A DNA stretch of 64,000 nucleotides from Mycoplasmatota bacterium (GTDB lineage: Bacteria; Bacillota_I; Bacilli_A; RF39; UBA660). Shown in pieces: positions 43,399 through 52,891 of this stretch (position 1 is the stretch's first letter; every line of letters begins with the position of its first letter). The notes below the pieces were generated by a model. That model saw only the letters and a list, made by a program, of their open reading frames with translations, was not told the DNA's origin and did no database searches. The position numbers and the translations under genes are program-made. The DNA is taken from NCBI GenBank assembly GCA_022771205.1, contig JALFCF010000006.1, positions 1 through 64,000 on the forward strand, given 5' to 3'.

Positions 43399-44266
43399 TT
43401 TTCTCTATCAGCTGAGTATCAAAAGTTTTATTTTTTATCATCTCTATCTCATATTTATAAGGAGGATATTCCCTATCCACATATGGGGTTTCCAATATTT
43501 TAGGAACTTGACTAAGTCTTTCATTATAAACAACTGAAACCAAAGTATCAAAACCAATTGTCCCAAACCCAAAGTTTTCATGGCGATCCTTATGAGCCCC
43601 AAGAGTATTTTTACTATCATTAATATGGATACACCCTATTTTATCAATGCCTATTAAAGAATCGAATCTATCTAAAAAAGAATCGAAAGTTTTAACATCA
43701 TATCCCGCATCATTCAAATGACAAGTATCAAGACAAACTCCAATATGACTTTTATCATCAACTAAATCTATAATTCTCTTAATTTCTTCTAAAGAAGAAC
43801 CTACCTCAGTACCTTTGCCAGCCATAGTTTCTAAAAGAATCTTGACATCATGTGTACCTAAAATCATGTTAAGACCTTTAGCAATATTAGAAATAGCAGT
43901 ATCAAGGCCTAACCCAACATGACTTCCAGGATGAAGAACAAGTGATTTAATTCCTAATAATTCACAACGTTCCAATTCTTCCTGTAAAAACCGAACAGAA
44001 AAAATAAATTTATCAGGATCCTTATCATTAGCAAGATTAATAATATAAGGAGCATGAACTACTACTTTAGAATAATCAATACCATTCTCCTTCATTAAAT
44101 TCATAGCTTCCAACGTTAAACTATCTAAGATAGGATAACGATTAGTATTTTGAGGTGCACCAGTATAAAACATAAAAGTATTAGCACCATAACTTAATGC
44201 TTCTCTAACACTTCCTAATAACTGGCTATCTTTTTTAAATCCAACATGACTTCCAATATATAACAT
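43382..44266 (-). CDS. nfo: Endonuclease IV (AP endonuclease)
   Basis: A 294-residue zinc enzyme of base excision repair that nicks DNA 5-prime to abasic sites. The TIM-barrel metal ligands are visible in series: GSHVGF at the start, VHAPY, LHPGSH, LETMAGKG, CLDTCH, HINDSK and HENFGFG. It has normal length. GGAGG precedes the ATG at 44266. Confidence 0.95.
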   Translation of the reverse strand: MLYIGSHVGFKKDSQLLGSVREALSYGANTFMFYTGAPQNTNRYPILDSLTLEAMNLMKENGIDYSKVVVHAPYIINLANDKDPDKFIFSVRFLQEELERCELLGIKSLVLHPGSHVGLGLDTAISNIAKGLNMILGTHDVKILLETMAGKGTEVGSSLEEIKRIIDLVDDKSHIGVCLDTCHLNDAGYDVKTFDSFLDRFDSLIGIDKIGCIHINDSKNTLGAHKDRHENFGFGTIGFDTLVSVVYNERLSQVPKILETPYVDREYPPYKYEIEMIKNKTFDTQLIEKIKEQI

Positions 44267-44302
44267 ATAATAACCTCCATATTCAGTATATCAAAAATAA
44301 AC

Positions 44303-44331
44303 AAAAAGAAAAAGACTTCCAAGGAAGTCTT
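44303..44331 (-). terminator. Terminator of the pilin genes
   Basis: AAGACTTCC and GGAAGTCTT (44312-44320 with 44323-44331) form a 9-bp stem with a very short AA loop (effectively 8 bp with 4), then T-rich sequence on the minus strand. Confidence 0.75.
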
Positions 44332-44339
44332 AAATCAAA

Positions 44340-44873
44340 TTATTGTTCTACACATTTAGTAGTGCCAGCTGGAATAGCAACATCAGTAAATCTAACATTT
44401 TTTGTTTCTACTTTACCTCTACTTAACTTATCAGAAGTAACTGCTCCAGCACCAGTAACATCCTTAATTCCGTGAATATCATCACTAAGAGCTACATAAT
44501 AATCAGTTTCAACATTCTTAGCTCCTTCAGAAACTACAACTCTAACATATCCTTTTACATCTCTATTTCCCCATGAAGATGTACCACCAGATTCTAATAA
44601 GTTATTTTTATTAGTTGAAGAATCAATTTCTACATAATAAGTTCCAGCATCATTTGCAGAAGATGGAACAGTACCACAAATTAAACTATCTGATACCCAC
44701 ATATTCTTAACTGCATTTGCATATTGCTTAGCTGTATCTAAGAATGTATCCTTTCTTGAATTTTCAATATAACGTGTCATAGCAGGAATTGCTACCATCA
44801 TTAAGATACCCATGATAACGATAACTGCTAATAATTCTATTAAAGTAAAACCTTTAGAATTCATCTTTTTCAT
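44340..44873 (-). CDS. Type IV prepilin (probable major pilin)
   Basis: A 177-residue prepilin. Leader MKKMNSKG, cleavage after G8, then FTLIELLAVIV with Glu at +5 and a hydrophobic helix. A pair of cysteines (about 65 and the C-terminal CVEQ) could form the pilin disulfide loop. It has a strong ribosome binding site (GGAGAGG) and its own promoter, so it may be the most expressed pilin. Processed by the prepilin peptidase at 7706-8467. Confidence 0.9.
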   Translation of the reverse strand: MKKMNSKGFTLIELLAVIVIMGILMMVAIPAMTRYIENSRKDTFLDTAKQYANAVKNMWVSDSLICGTVPSSANDAGTYYVEIDSSTNKNNLLESGGTSSWGNRDVKGYVRVVVSEGAKNVETDYYVALSDDIHGIKDVTGAGAVTSDKLSRGKVETKNVRFTDVAIPAGTTKCVEQ

Positions 44874-44907
44874 AATTTCATTTCCTCTCCTTCTATTTTA
44901 CAAATTA

Positions 44908-44936
44908 ATCATACTAAAGAATTTTTAAAAAAGCAA
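44908..44936 (-). promoter_or_regulatory. Promoter of the pilin gene at 44340
   Basis: TTGCTT at 44931-44936 and TATGAT at 44908-44913 are spaced by 17 nt, about 35 nt upstream of the ATG. Confidence 0.65.
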
Positions 44937-44992
44937 TATAGTTTTTAGAAATGTTAAAAATTTGACAAGTTGATTTACATCATACTTTTATT

Positions 44993-45487
44993 TTAGGACC
45001 CACATATTTTTGTTGGACCACTAGTAGATGGATTATTTTTAACTAATGAAGTTGGTTTATCTTGATACAGCATTGTATATGATGCGTTAGAAATTCCACG
45101 GGTTCCCTTACCTTCTCCTAAATCTTCTACAATAGTTACAGAATATGCATAGATTTTCTTATCAACAGAACCACTTCGTGTAACTACAACAAAAGAATTA
45201 TCTAAATTATATTTTCCATTATTAGGAGCATTCTTAAATTCTGAATTATCCAATTCTCTTAATGGTATTCTACAACTTTCTGTTGATACAGGCCTTAAAT
45301 TCGGATTTGCTCGAACTTTATATTCAGCCAAAGAAATCATTTTTTTTGCATCTTCAACATAGGCATCTGCTTTACTATTATTTAAGATTCCAATAATATT
45401 AGGAACAGCTATTGCCATAATAGCCGCTAAAATAACCATCGCAGCCAACAATTCAATTAAAGTAAATCCTTTATTATTAAGATTCAT
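44993..45487 (-). CDS. Type IV prepilin
   Basis: A 164-residue prepilin with leader MNLNNKG, cleavage after G7 and FTLIELLAAM with Glu at +5. The first half is much like its neighbour, the second half differs and ends with a proline- and glycine-rich segment and CGS. The ATG at 45487 has AGGTG upstream; a GTG nine nt earlier is possible. Two adjacent pilins of this form suggest a major pilin plus a variant or minor pilin. Confidence 0.88.
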   Translation of the reverse strand: MNLNNKGFTLIELLAAMVILAAIMAIAVPNIIGILNNSKADAYVEDAKKMISLAEYKVRANPNLRPVSTESCRIPLRELDNSEFKNAPNNGKYNLDNSFVVVTRSGSVDKKIYAYSVTIVEDLGEGKGTRGISNASYTMLYQDKPTSLVKNNPSTSGPTKICGS

Positions 45488-45538
45488 ATTTATCACCTAC
45501 CCTAATTTAATTATAGCATAAATAAAGACAATAAAAAG

Positions 45539-46708
45539 TTATTTTACTACTTTTTTCATATTTTTTATTTCCAACATAGTAGTCTTCGTTTGTAAATTTG
45601 TATTAAATAGATAATCGTATCTAAATAATGAAAATCCACTATATTTTTTTGAGTTCCTGCTAAGCAATATTTCCCTCATAATAATATCATTATTTTCAAT
45701 CCATTCATATTTACCAGATTTAGCAAAACTATCTTCAAGACCTACCTTATAAAATGCTAAAACTGGCATTAACAATGTTTCAGTAGAAATATTCTCCCAT
45801 TCTTCTAAAGTGGATATAAATGGTTTAATCTCATTATAAAAGCCATAATAAATTTGTGGCATCAAATAATCAACATAACCCTTAGTATTTCCCCATAGTT
45901 TTACATCTGCATAATGTTTTTGATAATTATTTTCCATATTTCCATCAGGTGATACAGCAAATAAAACATCATTTTTGTGACAAACCTTGTATACTCTTTT
46001 TATCAAATCAGTAACTTGCATCAACCGAAAATCAGTCAATGTAACAGAAGGATTTTTTTTCTGATATTCTGTAAAGTCTGTTAAATCTATTTTCTCATCA
46101 ACAGTAGGATAAAAATAATCATCAAACAAAATACCATCAACATCATATTTCTTTACAATCTCATCTATTCCTGAAACAATTAACTCTTTTGTTTGTTCTT
46201 TTGCTGGATTGTAGTAAACCCCATCAGAAACATATATAGTATCAGTATTCAAATAAGAAAATGCAGGGTTTATAGAAGACAAATCGCTAATATCTTCATC
46301 ACCACGAATTCTATAAGGGTTAACCCAAGCAAATAACTTTATCCCCGTTTTATGTGAGAATTTTAAAAATGTATCTAAAATATCATAATCTAACGCATTA
46401 CCTTCATAATCAGTAACCACACTACTCCAAGGATACATAGAAGATGAATAAATAGCATCACTAAACGCCCTAACCTGTAAGATTATCAAATTAAAACCCA
46501 ATTGAGATACGTTTGACACCATTTCTTCAATAGCTTTCGTACCACTTTCTTTATCCTTCGACTTTAAATAATTAGAAAGCTCAATATAACTAATAAAAAT
46601 TCCTCTTTCTTCTTTAGAATCAACTTCAGTTTCTTTTTTTTCTATAAAAGAAGAAATAATAAAGCTAAAAAGTAGTAATACTATTGTAATAAAAATTGTT
46701 TTTTTCAT
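45539..46708 (-). CDS. Glycoside hydrolase-like protein (GHL10/YngK type)
   Basis: A 389-residue exported protein with an N-terminal signal or anchor segment (about 4-20). The body carries motifs of the GHL10 (DUF187) family of family 10-like glycosyl hydrolases: RGIFISYIELS, LNLIILQVRAFSDAIY-like block, FAWVNPYR, and DGILFDDYFYP. Members are thought to act on cell-surface glycans, but activity is little studied. It lies upstream of the pilin genes, separate from them. Confidence 0.78.
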   Translation of the reverse strand: MKKTIFITIVLLLFSFIISSFIEKKETEVDSKEERGIFISYIELSNYLKSKDKESGTKAIEEMVSNVSQLGFNLIILQVRAFSDAIYSSSMYPWSSVVTDYEGNALDYDILDTFLKFSHKTGIKLFAWVNPYRIRGDEDISDLSSINPAFSYLNTDTIYVSDGVYYNPAKEQTKELIVSGIDEIVKKYDVDGILFDDYFYPTVDEKIDLTDFTEYQKKNPSVTLTDFRLMQVTDLIKRVYKVCHKNDVLFAVSPDGNMENNYQKHYADVKLWGNTKGYVDYLMPQIYYGFYNEIKPFISTLEEWENISTETLLMPVLAFYKVGLEDSFAKSGKYEWIENNDIIMREILLSRNSKKYSGFSLFRYDYLFNTNLQTKTTMLEIKNMKKVVK

Positions 46709-46752
46709 ACAATCACCAAAAACAAAGTAACATTACAAATGAAAGAAATTTG

Positions 46753-47397
46753 TCACTTAAGAGCTTCTTTTTTTATTAAAAATAACTTATTTTTCTGATA
46801 AAAGCCATAAAAAACATCTTCTAATTGATAATTTTCCTCTCGTAAAACCTTATGTAACCAAGTAGAATCTTTTCCAATCTGATATAAAGTGTTTTTCTGT
46901 ATTTTACCATCCACAATAATAGGTAATGGATAAACTCTATTTTTATCATCATCTTTTTTAAAAACAGAAAGCTTACCACTAGTTTCCAAAATGGCATAAT
47001 CTACTTCTCCAATAGATTTAATCCCACGACTGCGAAGGTGTACTAACAAATCATCTAAATTATATCTCTGTTTTAACATTTCCTTAAAATTGACTTTACC
47101 CCTTTCTATAATTATAGAAGGATTCCCATCTAAAACACTACGAATTTTAGAATTTTTTAAAGAAATTCTAGAAATGACTAACTGAATGATAACTAAAGCA
47201 ATAATAGGAACAATCGAAATAAAAACATTTTCTTGATAATTATCAATAGAAATTGCAGCAAGTTCAGCAATAAAAATTGACACAATCAAATCCATAATAG
47301 AAAGTTCCCCAACTTCTCTTTTTCCCATAATACGATAAATTATCATAATTAAAAAATAAAAAAATAAAGTTTTCCATAATACAGTAAAATAAGCCAT
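46753..47397 (-). CDS. DUF421 (YetF-type) membrane protein
   Basis: A 214-residue protein with three N-terminal membrane segments and a cytosolic C-terminal domain. RIMGKREVGELSIMDLIVSI near residue 21 and the GNPSIIIERGKVNFKEM block are characteristic of DUF421/YetF proteins, of uncertain function. GGTGATATT precedes the ATG at 47397. It is divergent from the TIGR04086 gene. Confidence 0.85.
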   Translation of the reverse strand: MAYFTVLWKTLFFYFLIMIIYRIMGKREVGELSIMDLIVSIFIAELAAISIDNYQENVFISIVPIIALVIIQLVISRISLKNSKIRSVLDGNPSIIIERGKVNFKEMLKQRYNLDDLLVHLRSRGIKSIGEVDYAILETSGKLSVFKKDDDKNRVYPLPIIVDGKIQKNTLYQIGKDSTWLHKVLREENYQLEDVFYGFYQKNKLFLIKKEALK

Positions 47398-47469
47398 AAT
47401 ATCACCCAATAATAGTTTAAACTAATTCATAATTTTTATACAAAAACATAAAGTTAAATGAGGTGTACT

Positions 47470-47826
47470 ATGGAAATAATAAAAAAATATTCATTTCGCT
47501 TTTTATATACCATACTAGGAATATTACTTTCAATTCTATTAATTACCATATTATATAATTTTAATATAATATCATCAAATACTTATCACGTTTTAAAACT
47601 AATTACATTATTATTCAATATTTTAATTAGTGGATTAATATTAGGAAAAAAAGCAACAAAAAAAGGTTATTTAGAAGGAATAAAACTAGGAGCATTTATA
47701 ATTGTATTGTTTTCTTTATTAACTATTTTGATTGAACAAAAATTACAATTAAAACTACTACTATATGATTTAATTATTTTAACTACGGCAATACTTGGAG
47801 GGATGATTGGTATTAATAAGAAATAA
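47470..47826 (+). CDS. TIGR04086-type small membrane protein
   Basis: A 118-residue protein with four membrane segments. The GYLEGIKLGAFIIVLFSLL block and the C-terminal GGMIGINKK are typical of the TIGR04086 family, found widely in Firmicutes, function unknown. GAGGTG precedes the ATG at 47470, which is favoured over an ATG 12 nt upstream that overlaps the ribosome binding site. Confidence 0.75.
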   Translation: MEIIKKYSFRFLYTILGILLSILLITILYNFNIISSNTYHVLKLITLLFNILISGLILGKKATKKGYLEGIKLGAFIIVLFSLLTILIEQKLQLKLLLYDLIILTTAILGGMIGINKK

Positions 47827-47874
47827 TTAGACAAACTAAAAAATCTATATTACAATAATATCGAGGTGAAAAAT

Positions 47875-48402
47875 ATGCCAAAATGGGCCAAAATTTTAAT
47901 AGGACTAATTACAATTGTTATCCTAATTGTAGTAGGATTTCTAATCTATGTAAATACTGCTTTTATCAGTAAAGACGATGTCAAAGAAAATCTTGCAAAA
48001 CATCTGAATGTTTCAAAAAATGACATATATTTTGATAGTATTGATTTAGAAATGGAAAAAAATCAATATGAAGTAGACTTTTACTATAATAATCATGAGT
48101 ACGAAGCAAAAATTGATGCAAAAGAAGGAAAAATAATTTACACTGATTTTACTTCTATTACAACAAATAGTCCAGAAAATCAAAACACCCCAGAAATAAC
48201 TTTAGAAAAAGCAAAAGAACTAGCTTTAAAACATGCTAATCTTGATGAAAGTAATACTACTCTAGTAAAAGCCAGAGAAGAAATTGATGATGGAATAGCA
48301 ATCTATGAAATTGAATATAAAGATAACACTTATGAATATGATTTTGATATATCTAAATCAGGTGAAATTCTAAATTATGATAAAGATAGACTTTATGATT
48401 AA
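47875..48402 (+). CDS. PepSY-domain membrane-anchored protein
   Basis: A 175-residue protein with one membrane segment (about 7-29) and two outside PepSY-like repeats (about 40-95 and 105-170; EVDFYYNNHEYEAKIDA and EIEYKDNTYEYDFDI). PepSY modules are often peptidase inhibitors or regulators of wall-acting proteins. GAGGTG precedes the ATG at 47875. It follows the TIGR04086 gene on the same strand and probably shares its transcript. Confidence 0.8.
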   Translation: MPKWAKILIGLITIVILIVVGFLIYVNTAFISKDDVKENLAKHLNVSKNDIYFDSIDLEMEKNQYEVDFYYNNHEYEAKIDAKEGKIIYTDFTSITTNSPENQNTPEITLEKAKELALKHANLDESNTTLVKAREEIDDGIAIYEIEYKDNTYEYDFDISKSGEILNYDKDRLYD

Positions 48403-48403
48403 A

Positions 48404-48433
48404 AAACTTCAGAAAAACTTCTGAAGTTTTTTT
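48404..48433. terminator. Bidirectional terminator between PepSY and CDF genes
   Basis: ACTTCAGAA and TTCTGAAGT (48406-48414 with 48419-48427) form a 9-bp stem with loop AAAC and A/T runs on both sides. Confidence 0.85.
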
Positions 48434-49295
48434 AGTCTAAATGACTAGTAACATAAATAGTAGGATATTTAACATGAAAATTTCTATGTTTAACTACTGA
48501 TTTCTTAATCTTTTCCTCTAAATTAGTTACTTGTCGTAAAGTAAGTCTAGAATCCATTTCCACTATCATTTGTAATTTATAATATTTCCCATAACGAATT
48601 AAAAATAATTTAACCTTCTTCACCCCAGGAATATTTAAAATAAATTCTTCTATTTCTTTACTAAGCTTAGAATCCACTTCTACTTTACCAATTAAATTCA
48701 TAGAATTTTCTATTAAAATTTCTAAAGAAGTCTTTAAAACTAAAATCCCAATGATAACACCTACAATTACATCAATATAACGTAAAACATAAATGTCTCT
48801 AGAAAATTGCAATAATATAGTTGCAACAATTACTCCTAAAGAAGAATATAAATCCATCTTAGATTCTGAAAAAGAAGTAATAAGTAACTGACTATTAATC
48901 TTCTTACCCACATAATAAAGATAAAAAATAACGACCAATTTAATACCAAAACAAATAAGTAAAAGCCAAAGAACTAAAATATCTGGAATATGCCAAGTAC
49001 TAAAAATTCCATTAACAATAATAAAAATAGAAAGCAAGAGTAATAAAACTCCTACAAATAAATTTGTAAGATATTCTACTTTTCCAAAACCAAACGGATG
49101 ACTTTTCGTTGGTTGTTTCATTGAAAACTTAGCCCCTAAAAAAGAAACAATATCTGTAACAAAATCACTAAAGGTTTGAAGACCATCAGCTAACAAAGAA
49201 CTAAACTGAAAAAGAACACCACCAACAATTTTAAAAATAGAAACAACTAAATTAGAAATCATACTAAATATTAAAACACTAGCTTCTTTATCCAT
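48432..49295 (-). CDS. Cation diffusion facilitator transporter (CDF)
   Basis: A 287-residue metal exporter with six membrane segments and a cytosolic C-terminal domain. The TM2 site is DGLQTFSDFVTD, and FGFGKVEYLTNL follows. In TM5 the usual HxxxD is replaced by ESKMD. It ends in a FHVKYPTIYVT segment shared with its neighbour. GGAGTAGGGATAT precedes the ATG, 6 nt after the stop of the second CDF gene. Metal specificity is uncertain. Confidence 0.85.
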   Translation of the reverse strand: MDKEASVLIFSMISNLVVSIFKIVGGVLFQFSSLLADGLQTFSDFVTDIVSFLGAKFSMKQPTKSHPFGFGKVEYLTNLFVGVLLLLLSIFIIVNGIFSTWHIPDILVLWLLLICFGIKLVVIFYLYYVGKKINSQLLITSFSESKMDLYSSLGVIVATILLQFSRDIYVLRYIDVIVGVIIGILVLKTSLEILIENSMNLIGKVEVDSKLSKEIEEFILNIPGVKKVKLFLIRYGKYYKLQMIVEMDSRLTLRQVTNLEEKIKKSVVKHRNFHVKYPTIYVTSHLD

Positions 49296-49301
49296 ATATC
49301 C

Positions 49302-50171
49302 CTACTCCTTTTCTAAATCATTTGTAACATAAATTGTTGGATATTTAACGTGAAAAGATCTATGCCGAACCAATTCTTTCTTCAACTTATGTTCCAAATT
49401 AGCAACTCGTCTAACACTCAAACTATCATTCACTTCTAATATAATATGAATCTGATAATAACCACCATATTTAATAAGTGTAAACTGAGTATCCTTAACA
49501 CCGCGAAAACCAAGAATAAACTGACGTATATCAGAAATCAATTTAGAATCTACTTCTGCTTCTCCAAGCAAAGACAATACATTTTCGGAAATAGTCTTAA
49601 AAGCCAGAGATAAAATCATAAGTCCAATAATACTAGAACCCACCACATCAGCATATTTAAGTATAGGAAAAAGATAAGAGTATTTTAAAGACAATACAAC
49701 TCCAAACACCATAATAGTAGAATATAAATCTATTTTAGTCTCTCTTAATGAAGTAATTAATACTTGACTTCGAATTTTTTTATTAGCAAATCTTAAAAAA
49801 ATTAAAACAACCAGTTTTAATAAAAACACAGTCAAAAGCAATAAAAAAATACTATTATCTGGAAAAAAAGCTTGACTCAAAAAACCTTGAACAATAACAT
49901 AAATACCTAAAATAACAAGTAACATACCAACAAATAAATTAGTAATATACTCTACTCTTCCAAAACCAAATGGATGACTTTTAGTAGGACTTTTTTTTGA
50001 AAGATGAACCCCCAAAAAAGAAACCAAATCAGTAATAAAATCACTCAGAGTATGTATACCATCAGCAAATAAACTTCCTAAATGAAAAAAGAGCCCTCCA
50101 AAAAGTTTAATAATAGAAATGATAAAATTATAAATCATACTAAAAACTAAAGCTTTTAATTCTCTAGTCAT
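49302..50171 (-). CDS. Cation diffusion facilitator transporter (CDF), second copy
   Basis: A 289-residue paralogue of the downstream CDF protein; both share the HPFGFG and FHVKYPTIYVT blocks. TM2 reads DGIHTLSDFITD and TM5 reads ETKID in place of HxxxD. The pair may work as a heterodimer. GGAGTG precedes the ATG at 50171; a GTG nine nt earlier overlaps it. Confidence 0.85.
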   Translation of the reverse strand: MTRELKALVFSMIYNFIISIIKLFGGLFFHLGSLFADGIHTLSDFITDLVSFLGVHLSKKSPTKSHPFGFGRVEYITNLFVGMLLVILGIYVIVQGFLSQAFFPDNSIFLLLLTVFLLKLVVLIFLRFANKKIRSQVLITSLRETKIDLYSTIMVFGVVLSLKYSYLFPILKYADVVGSSIIGLMILSLAFKTISENVLSLLGEAEVDSKLISDIRQFILGFRGVKDTQFTLIKYGGYYQIHIILEVNDSLSVRRVANLEHKLKKELVRHRSFHVKYPTIYVTNDLEKE

Positions 50172-50211
50172 ATTATACACTCCTATTCTAACAAAATTAT
50201 ATCATAAAAAT

Positions 50212-50241
50212 AAAAAAACTCTAATAAGAATTAGAGTTTTT
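50212..50241 (-). terminator. Terminator of the HD gene upstream of the CDF pair
   Basis: AAACTCTAAT and ATTAGAGTTT (50216-50225 with 50230-50239) form a 10-bp stem with loop AAGA and a T run on the minus strand. The stop codon (50231-50233) is within the stem. Confidence 0.8.
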
Positions 50242-51094
50242 GATAAACTTTACCATAATTCACAACACCAGAATAAAAATCTACATTTTTATCACGATCA
50301 GTAATATGGTTAACATCACAATATAGATTCTTAAAATCATCTGGCCTAGTTAATAAATCTCGCATATCTTTTAAAAACACTTTATAGATATCATCTTCAA
50401 AAAACATATTTTCTGGATTTTCTTCACTATATTTATTGATTAAACGATTAACCGTATAATCTAAATATTCATTAATATTCATATCTGGCATTCTATCCTT
50501 AGCAACAAAGAAACTACGAATAAAAACCATTTCTATCGTAGTATTTCTATCAGCAGAAGAAATTAATTTTCCATAAACACTCCTAGGATCATCTTCCTTA
50601 GAAAAGCGATGATCCTCTATAGCTTCTTTAATTATAATTCTTTGATTATCAGTAAAAAACTGTTTTATTTGCTCATCTTCCATAAATTTTTCTGCAGCTA
50701 TTAAATGATGTTTCTTATGATCAATATATTTTCCAACATCATGATAACTAGCAATCACAAAAAGCATATTAGGATTAAGATTCAATTGAAAAGTTTCATT
50801 TAAAGCAAATATTCTTCTAATAACTTCTGTTCTATGAATTGGTCCGTGTCCTTTATCATTTAACTCCCATAATGGAAAAACTTTCTTTTCTACATAATCA
50901 CGAAGTTTTAAATCAACATCTTTTAAATAATATTTCATTTCATCAATTTGTAACTCACTTAAAATATCACTTTTAACCTGTTCAAAAGGTAAATTTAAAG
51001 CCACAGATTGATAAGTATAATAAAGTAATTGATCTAAAGAATAATCAGGATTTATCTCCTTCAACTCTAAAAACTTTTCTTTCGCCGTAAACAC
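50231..51094 (-). CDS. HD-domain protein of unknown substrate
   Basis: A 287-residue protein with an HD domain in its middle: IHRTEVIRRI, IASYHDVGKYID (the HD pair), then EDHRF and SSADRNTT. A helical N-terminal extension of about 80 residues precedes it. Substrate unknown. The start is a GTG partly overlapping the GAGGTG tract; no in-frame ATG lies within the first 50 codons, so the start is uncertain. Confidence 0.7.
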   Translation of the reverse strand: MFTAKEKFLELKEINPDYSLDQLLYYTYQSVALNLPFEQVKSDILSELQIDEMKYYLKDVDLKLRDYVEKKVFPLWELNDKGHGPIHRTEVIRRIFALNETFQLNLNPNMLFVIASYHDVGKYIDHKKHHLIAAEKFMEDEQIKQFFTDNQRIIIKEAIEDHRFSKEDDPRSVYGKLISSADRNTTIEMVFIRSFFVAKDRMPDMNINEYLDYTVNRLINKYSEENPENMFFEDDIYKVFLKDMRDLLTRPDDFKNLYCDVNHITDRDKNVDFYSGVVNYGKVYQKL

Positions 51095-51116
51095 CTCTGA
51101 AAAAGAAGTATAACAT

Positions 51117-51141
51117 AAAAAAAGAAAAGTAATATTACTTT
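51117..51141 (-). terminator. Terminator of the dnaG-rpoD-trmK operon
   Basis: AAAGTA and TACTTT (51126-51131 with 51136-51141) form a 6-bp stem with loop ATAT and T-rich sequence on the minus strand. The trmK stop (51135-51137) is inside. Confidence 0.65.
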
Positions 51142-51800
51142 ATCTCTTCTTTTAATAACTTAATTTCTCTTTTTACTAAAAATTTCTTCCATCGATAATT
51201 TTTAGGTAATACTTTAATTAATATTTCGCGAGATACAAGTTCACGCTTATAATACTCATAAAATAATTTATCTTTTTTCTCTAACAATACAGGACCAAAA
51301 AAATAATCTTTTTTAGAATACTTTTTATGACCTTTAGAAAATACTAATATTTGATATATATATTTTCCTGTTTTTATTAATTCTTCATTAGAAATATAAA
51401 AATGATGTTTACAAAGAAAACGTTTTATATCCTCTTGATAATTATTTGGACTAAGAATAATAGTATCTACTTTCTTTAATACTTCCATATGACTCTTAAA
51501 AATACCAATCATATTTCTCCCGCCCATTCCAGAAATCATAATTGTATTAATACCATCACTATAAGTATCCAACCCATTACCTAAACGACACTCTATTTTA
51601 TCTTCCATATGGTATTTCTTGATATTTTCTCTGGCATGACTGAGTGGTCCTTCTGCCACATCACTCGCTACAGTTGTAATATTTTTATTTTTTTGTACTA
51701 AATAAATATCTAAAAAAGCATGGTCACATCCAACATCTAAACAAAAGGAATTAGCTTCCACTAAATCCCCTATTTTTTTTAATCTATCATTAATTTTCAT
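51135..51800 (-). CDS. trmK: tRNA (adenine22-N1)-methyltransferase TrmK
   Basis: A 221-residue SAM-dependent enzyme that methylates A22 in tRNA. The SAM motif is LDVGCDHAFLDIYL near residues 21-34, with ISGMGGRNMIGI near residue 89. It directly follows rpoD, overlapping its stop by one base, the same order as in Bacillus. Confidence 0.92.
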   Translation of the reverse strand: MKINDRLKKIGDLVEANSFCLDVGCDHAFLDIYLVQKNKNITTVASDVAEGPLSHARENIKKYHMEDKIECRLGNGLDTYSDGINTIMISGMGGRNMIGIFKSHMEVLKKVDTIILSPNNYQEDIKRFLCKHHFYISNEELIKTGKYIYQILVFSKGHKKYSKKDYFFGPVLLEKKDKLFYEYYKRELVSREILIKVLPKNYRWKKFLVKREIKLLKEEIK

Positions 51801-52891
51801 TAATCAGTTAAAAAATCCTTTAATTTTCTAGAACGTGATGGATGTCTTAATTTACGTAACGCTTTTGCTTCAATCTGACGAATTCTTTCACGAGTAACAC
51901 CAAAAATTTGTCCAACTTCTTCAAGAGTACGACACTGTCCATCATCAAGACCAAATCTTAAGCGTAATACTTTTTCTTCACGGTCTGTAAGCGTTCCTAA
52001 AACTCCTTGAAGCTCTTCTTTTAACATTTCAATTGTAGCATATTCTTCTGGTCCCATAGTTCTCTCATCTTTAATAAAATCTCCTAAATGAGAATCATCT
52101 TCTTCACCAATTGGTGTTTCTAAAGAAACTGGATCTTGCGAAATTTTATAGACTTCTCGAACCTTCTCAATAGAAATTCCTAATTTTTTAGCGATTTCTT
52201 CATCAGTTGGTTCTCTATTTAAATCTTGCGTTAATTGACGTTGTACACGAGCAAGTTTATTAATAGTCTCTACCATATGAACTGGGACACGAATGGTTCT
52301 AGCTTGATCAGCAATAGCACGAGTAATTGCTTGACGAATCCACCAAGTAGCATAAGTAGAAAATTTATATCCCTTGGTTGGATCAAATTTATCAACAGCT
52401 TTCATAAGACCAATATTTCCTTCTTGAATCAAATCCAAAAATAACATACCACGTCCTACATACCTTTTAGCAATACTTACAACTAAACGTAAATTAGATT
52501 CAGCAAGCATTCTCTTTGCTTCCTCATCACCTTCTTCAGCACGCTTAGCATATTCAAACTCTTCATCACTAGTAAGTAAATTTATACGTCCAATTTCTTT
52601 TAAATACATGCGAACAGGATCATTAATTTTAACATCTTTAGATAAAGTTAGATTTTCTACAGGAATCTCTTCAGTTATTTCTTCCCCTGTTGCATCATCT
52701 GTCCCATCTTCTGAAACAATATCAATTTCTTCTTCCATCAAAGCATTATAAAGTTCATCCAAAGTATCACTATCAATATCTAAACCTTTTAATTCATCAG
52801 CTAACTGTTCATAAGTTATATACCCCTGTTTCTTACCTAACGCTAGTAATTTTTGTTTTCTTTCTTCAATTGTCTTAATTTCTCCAACCAT
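51800..52891 (-). CDS. rpoD: Housekeeping RNA polymerase sigma factor (RpoD/SigA)
   Basis: A 363-residue primary sigma factor. Region 1.1 is followed by region 2 ([33 protein letters not shown]), region 3 and region 4 ([20 protein letters not shown]). AGGAGATAATAAGA precedes the ATG. It overlaps dnaG by 17 nt in the classic macromolecular synthesis order. Promoters in the window match its expected TTGACA/TATAAT specificity. Confidence 0.97.
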   Translation of the reverse strand: MVGEIKTIEERKQKLLALGKKQGYITYEQLADELKGLDIDSDTLDELYNALMEEEIDIVSEDGTDDATGEEITEEIPVENLTLSKDVKINDPVRMYLKEIGRINLLTSDEEFEYAKRAEEGDEEAKRMLAESNLRLVVSIAKRYVGRGMLFLDLIQEGNIGLMKAVDKFDPTKGYKFSTYATWWIRQAITRAIADQARTIRVPVHMVETINKLARVQRQLTQDLNREPTDEEIAKKLGISIEKVREVYKISQDPVSLETPIGEEDDSHLGDFIKDERTMGPEEYATIEMLKEELQGVLGTLTDREEKVLRLRFGLDDGQCRTLEEVGQIFGVTRERIRQIEAKALRKLRHPSRSRKLKDFLTD

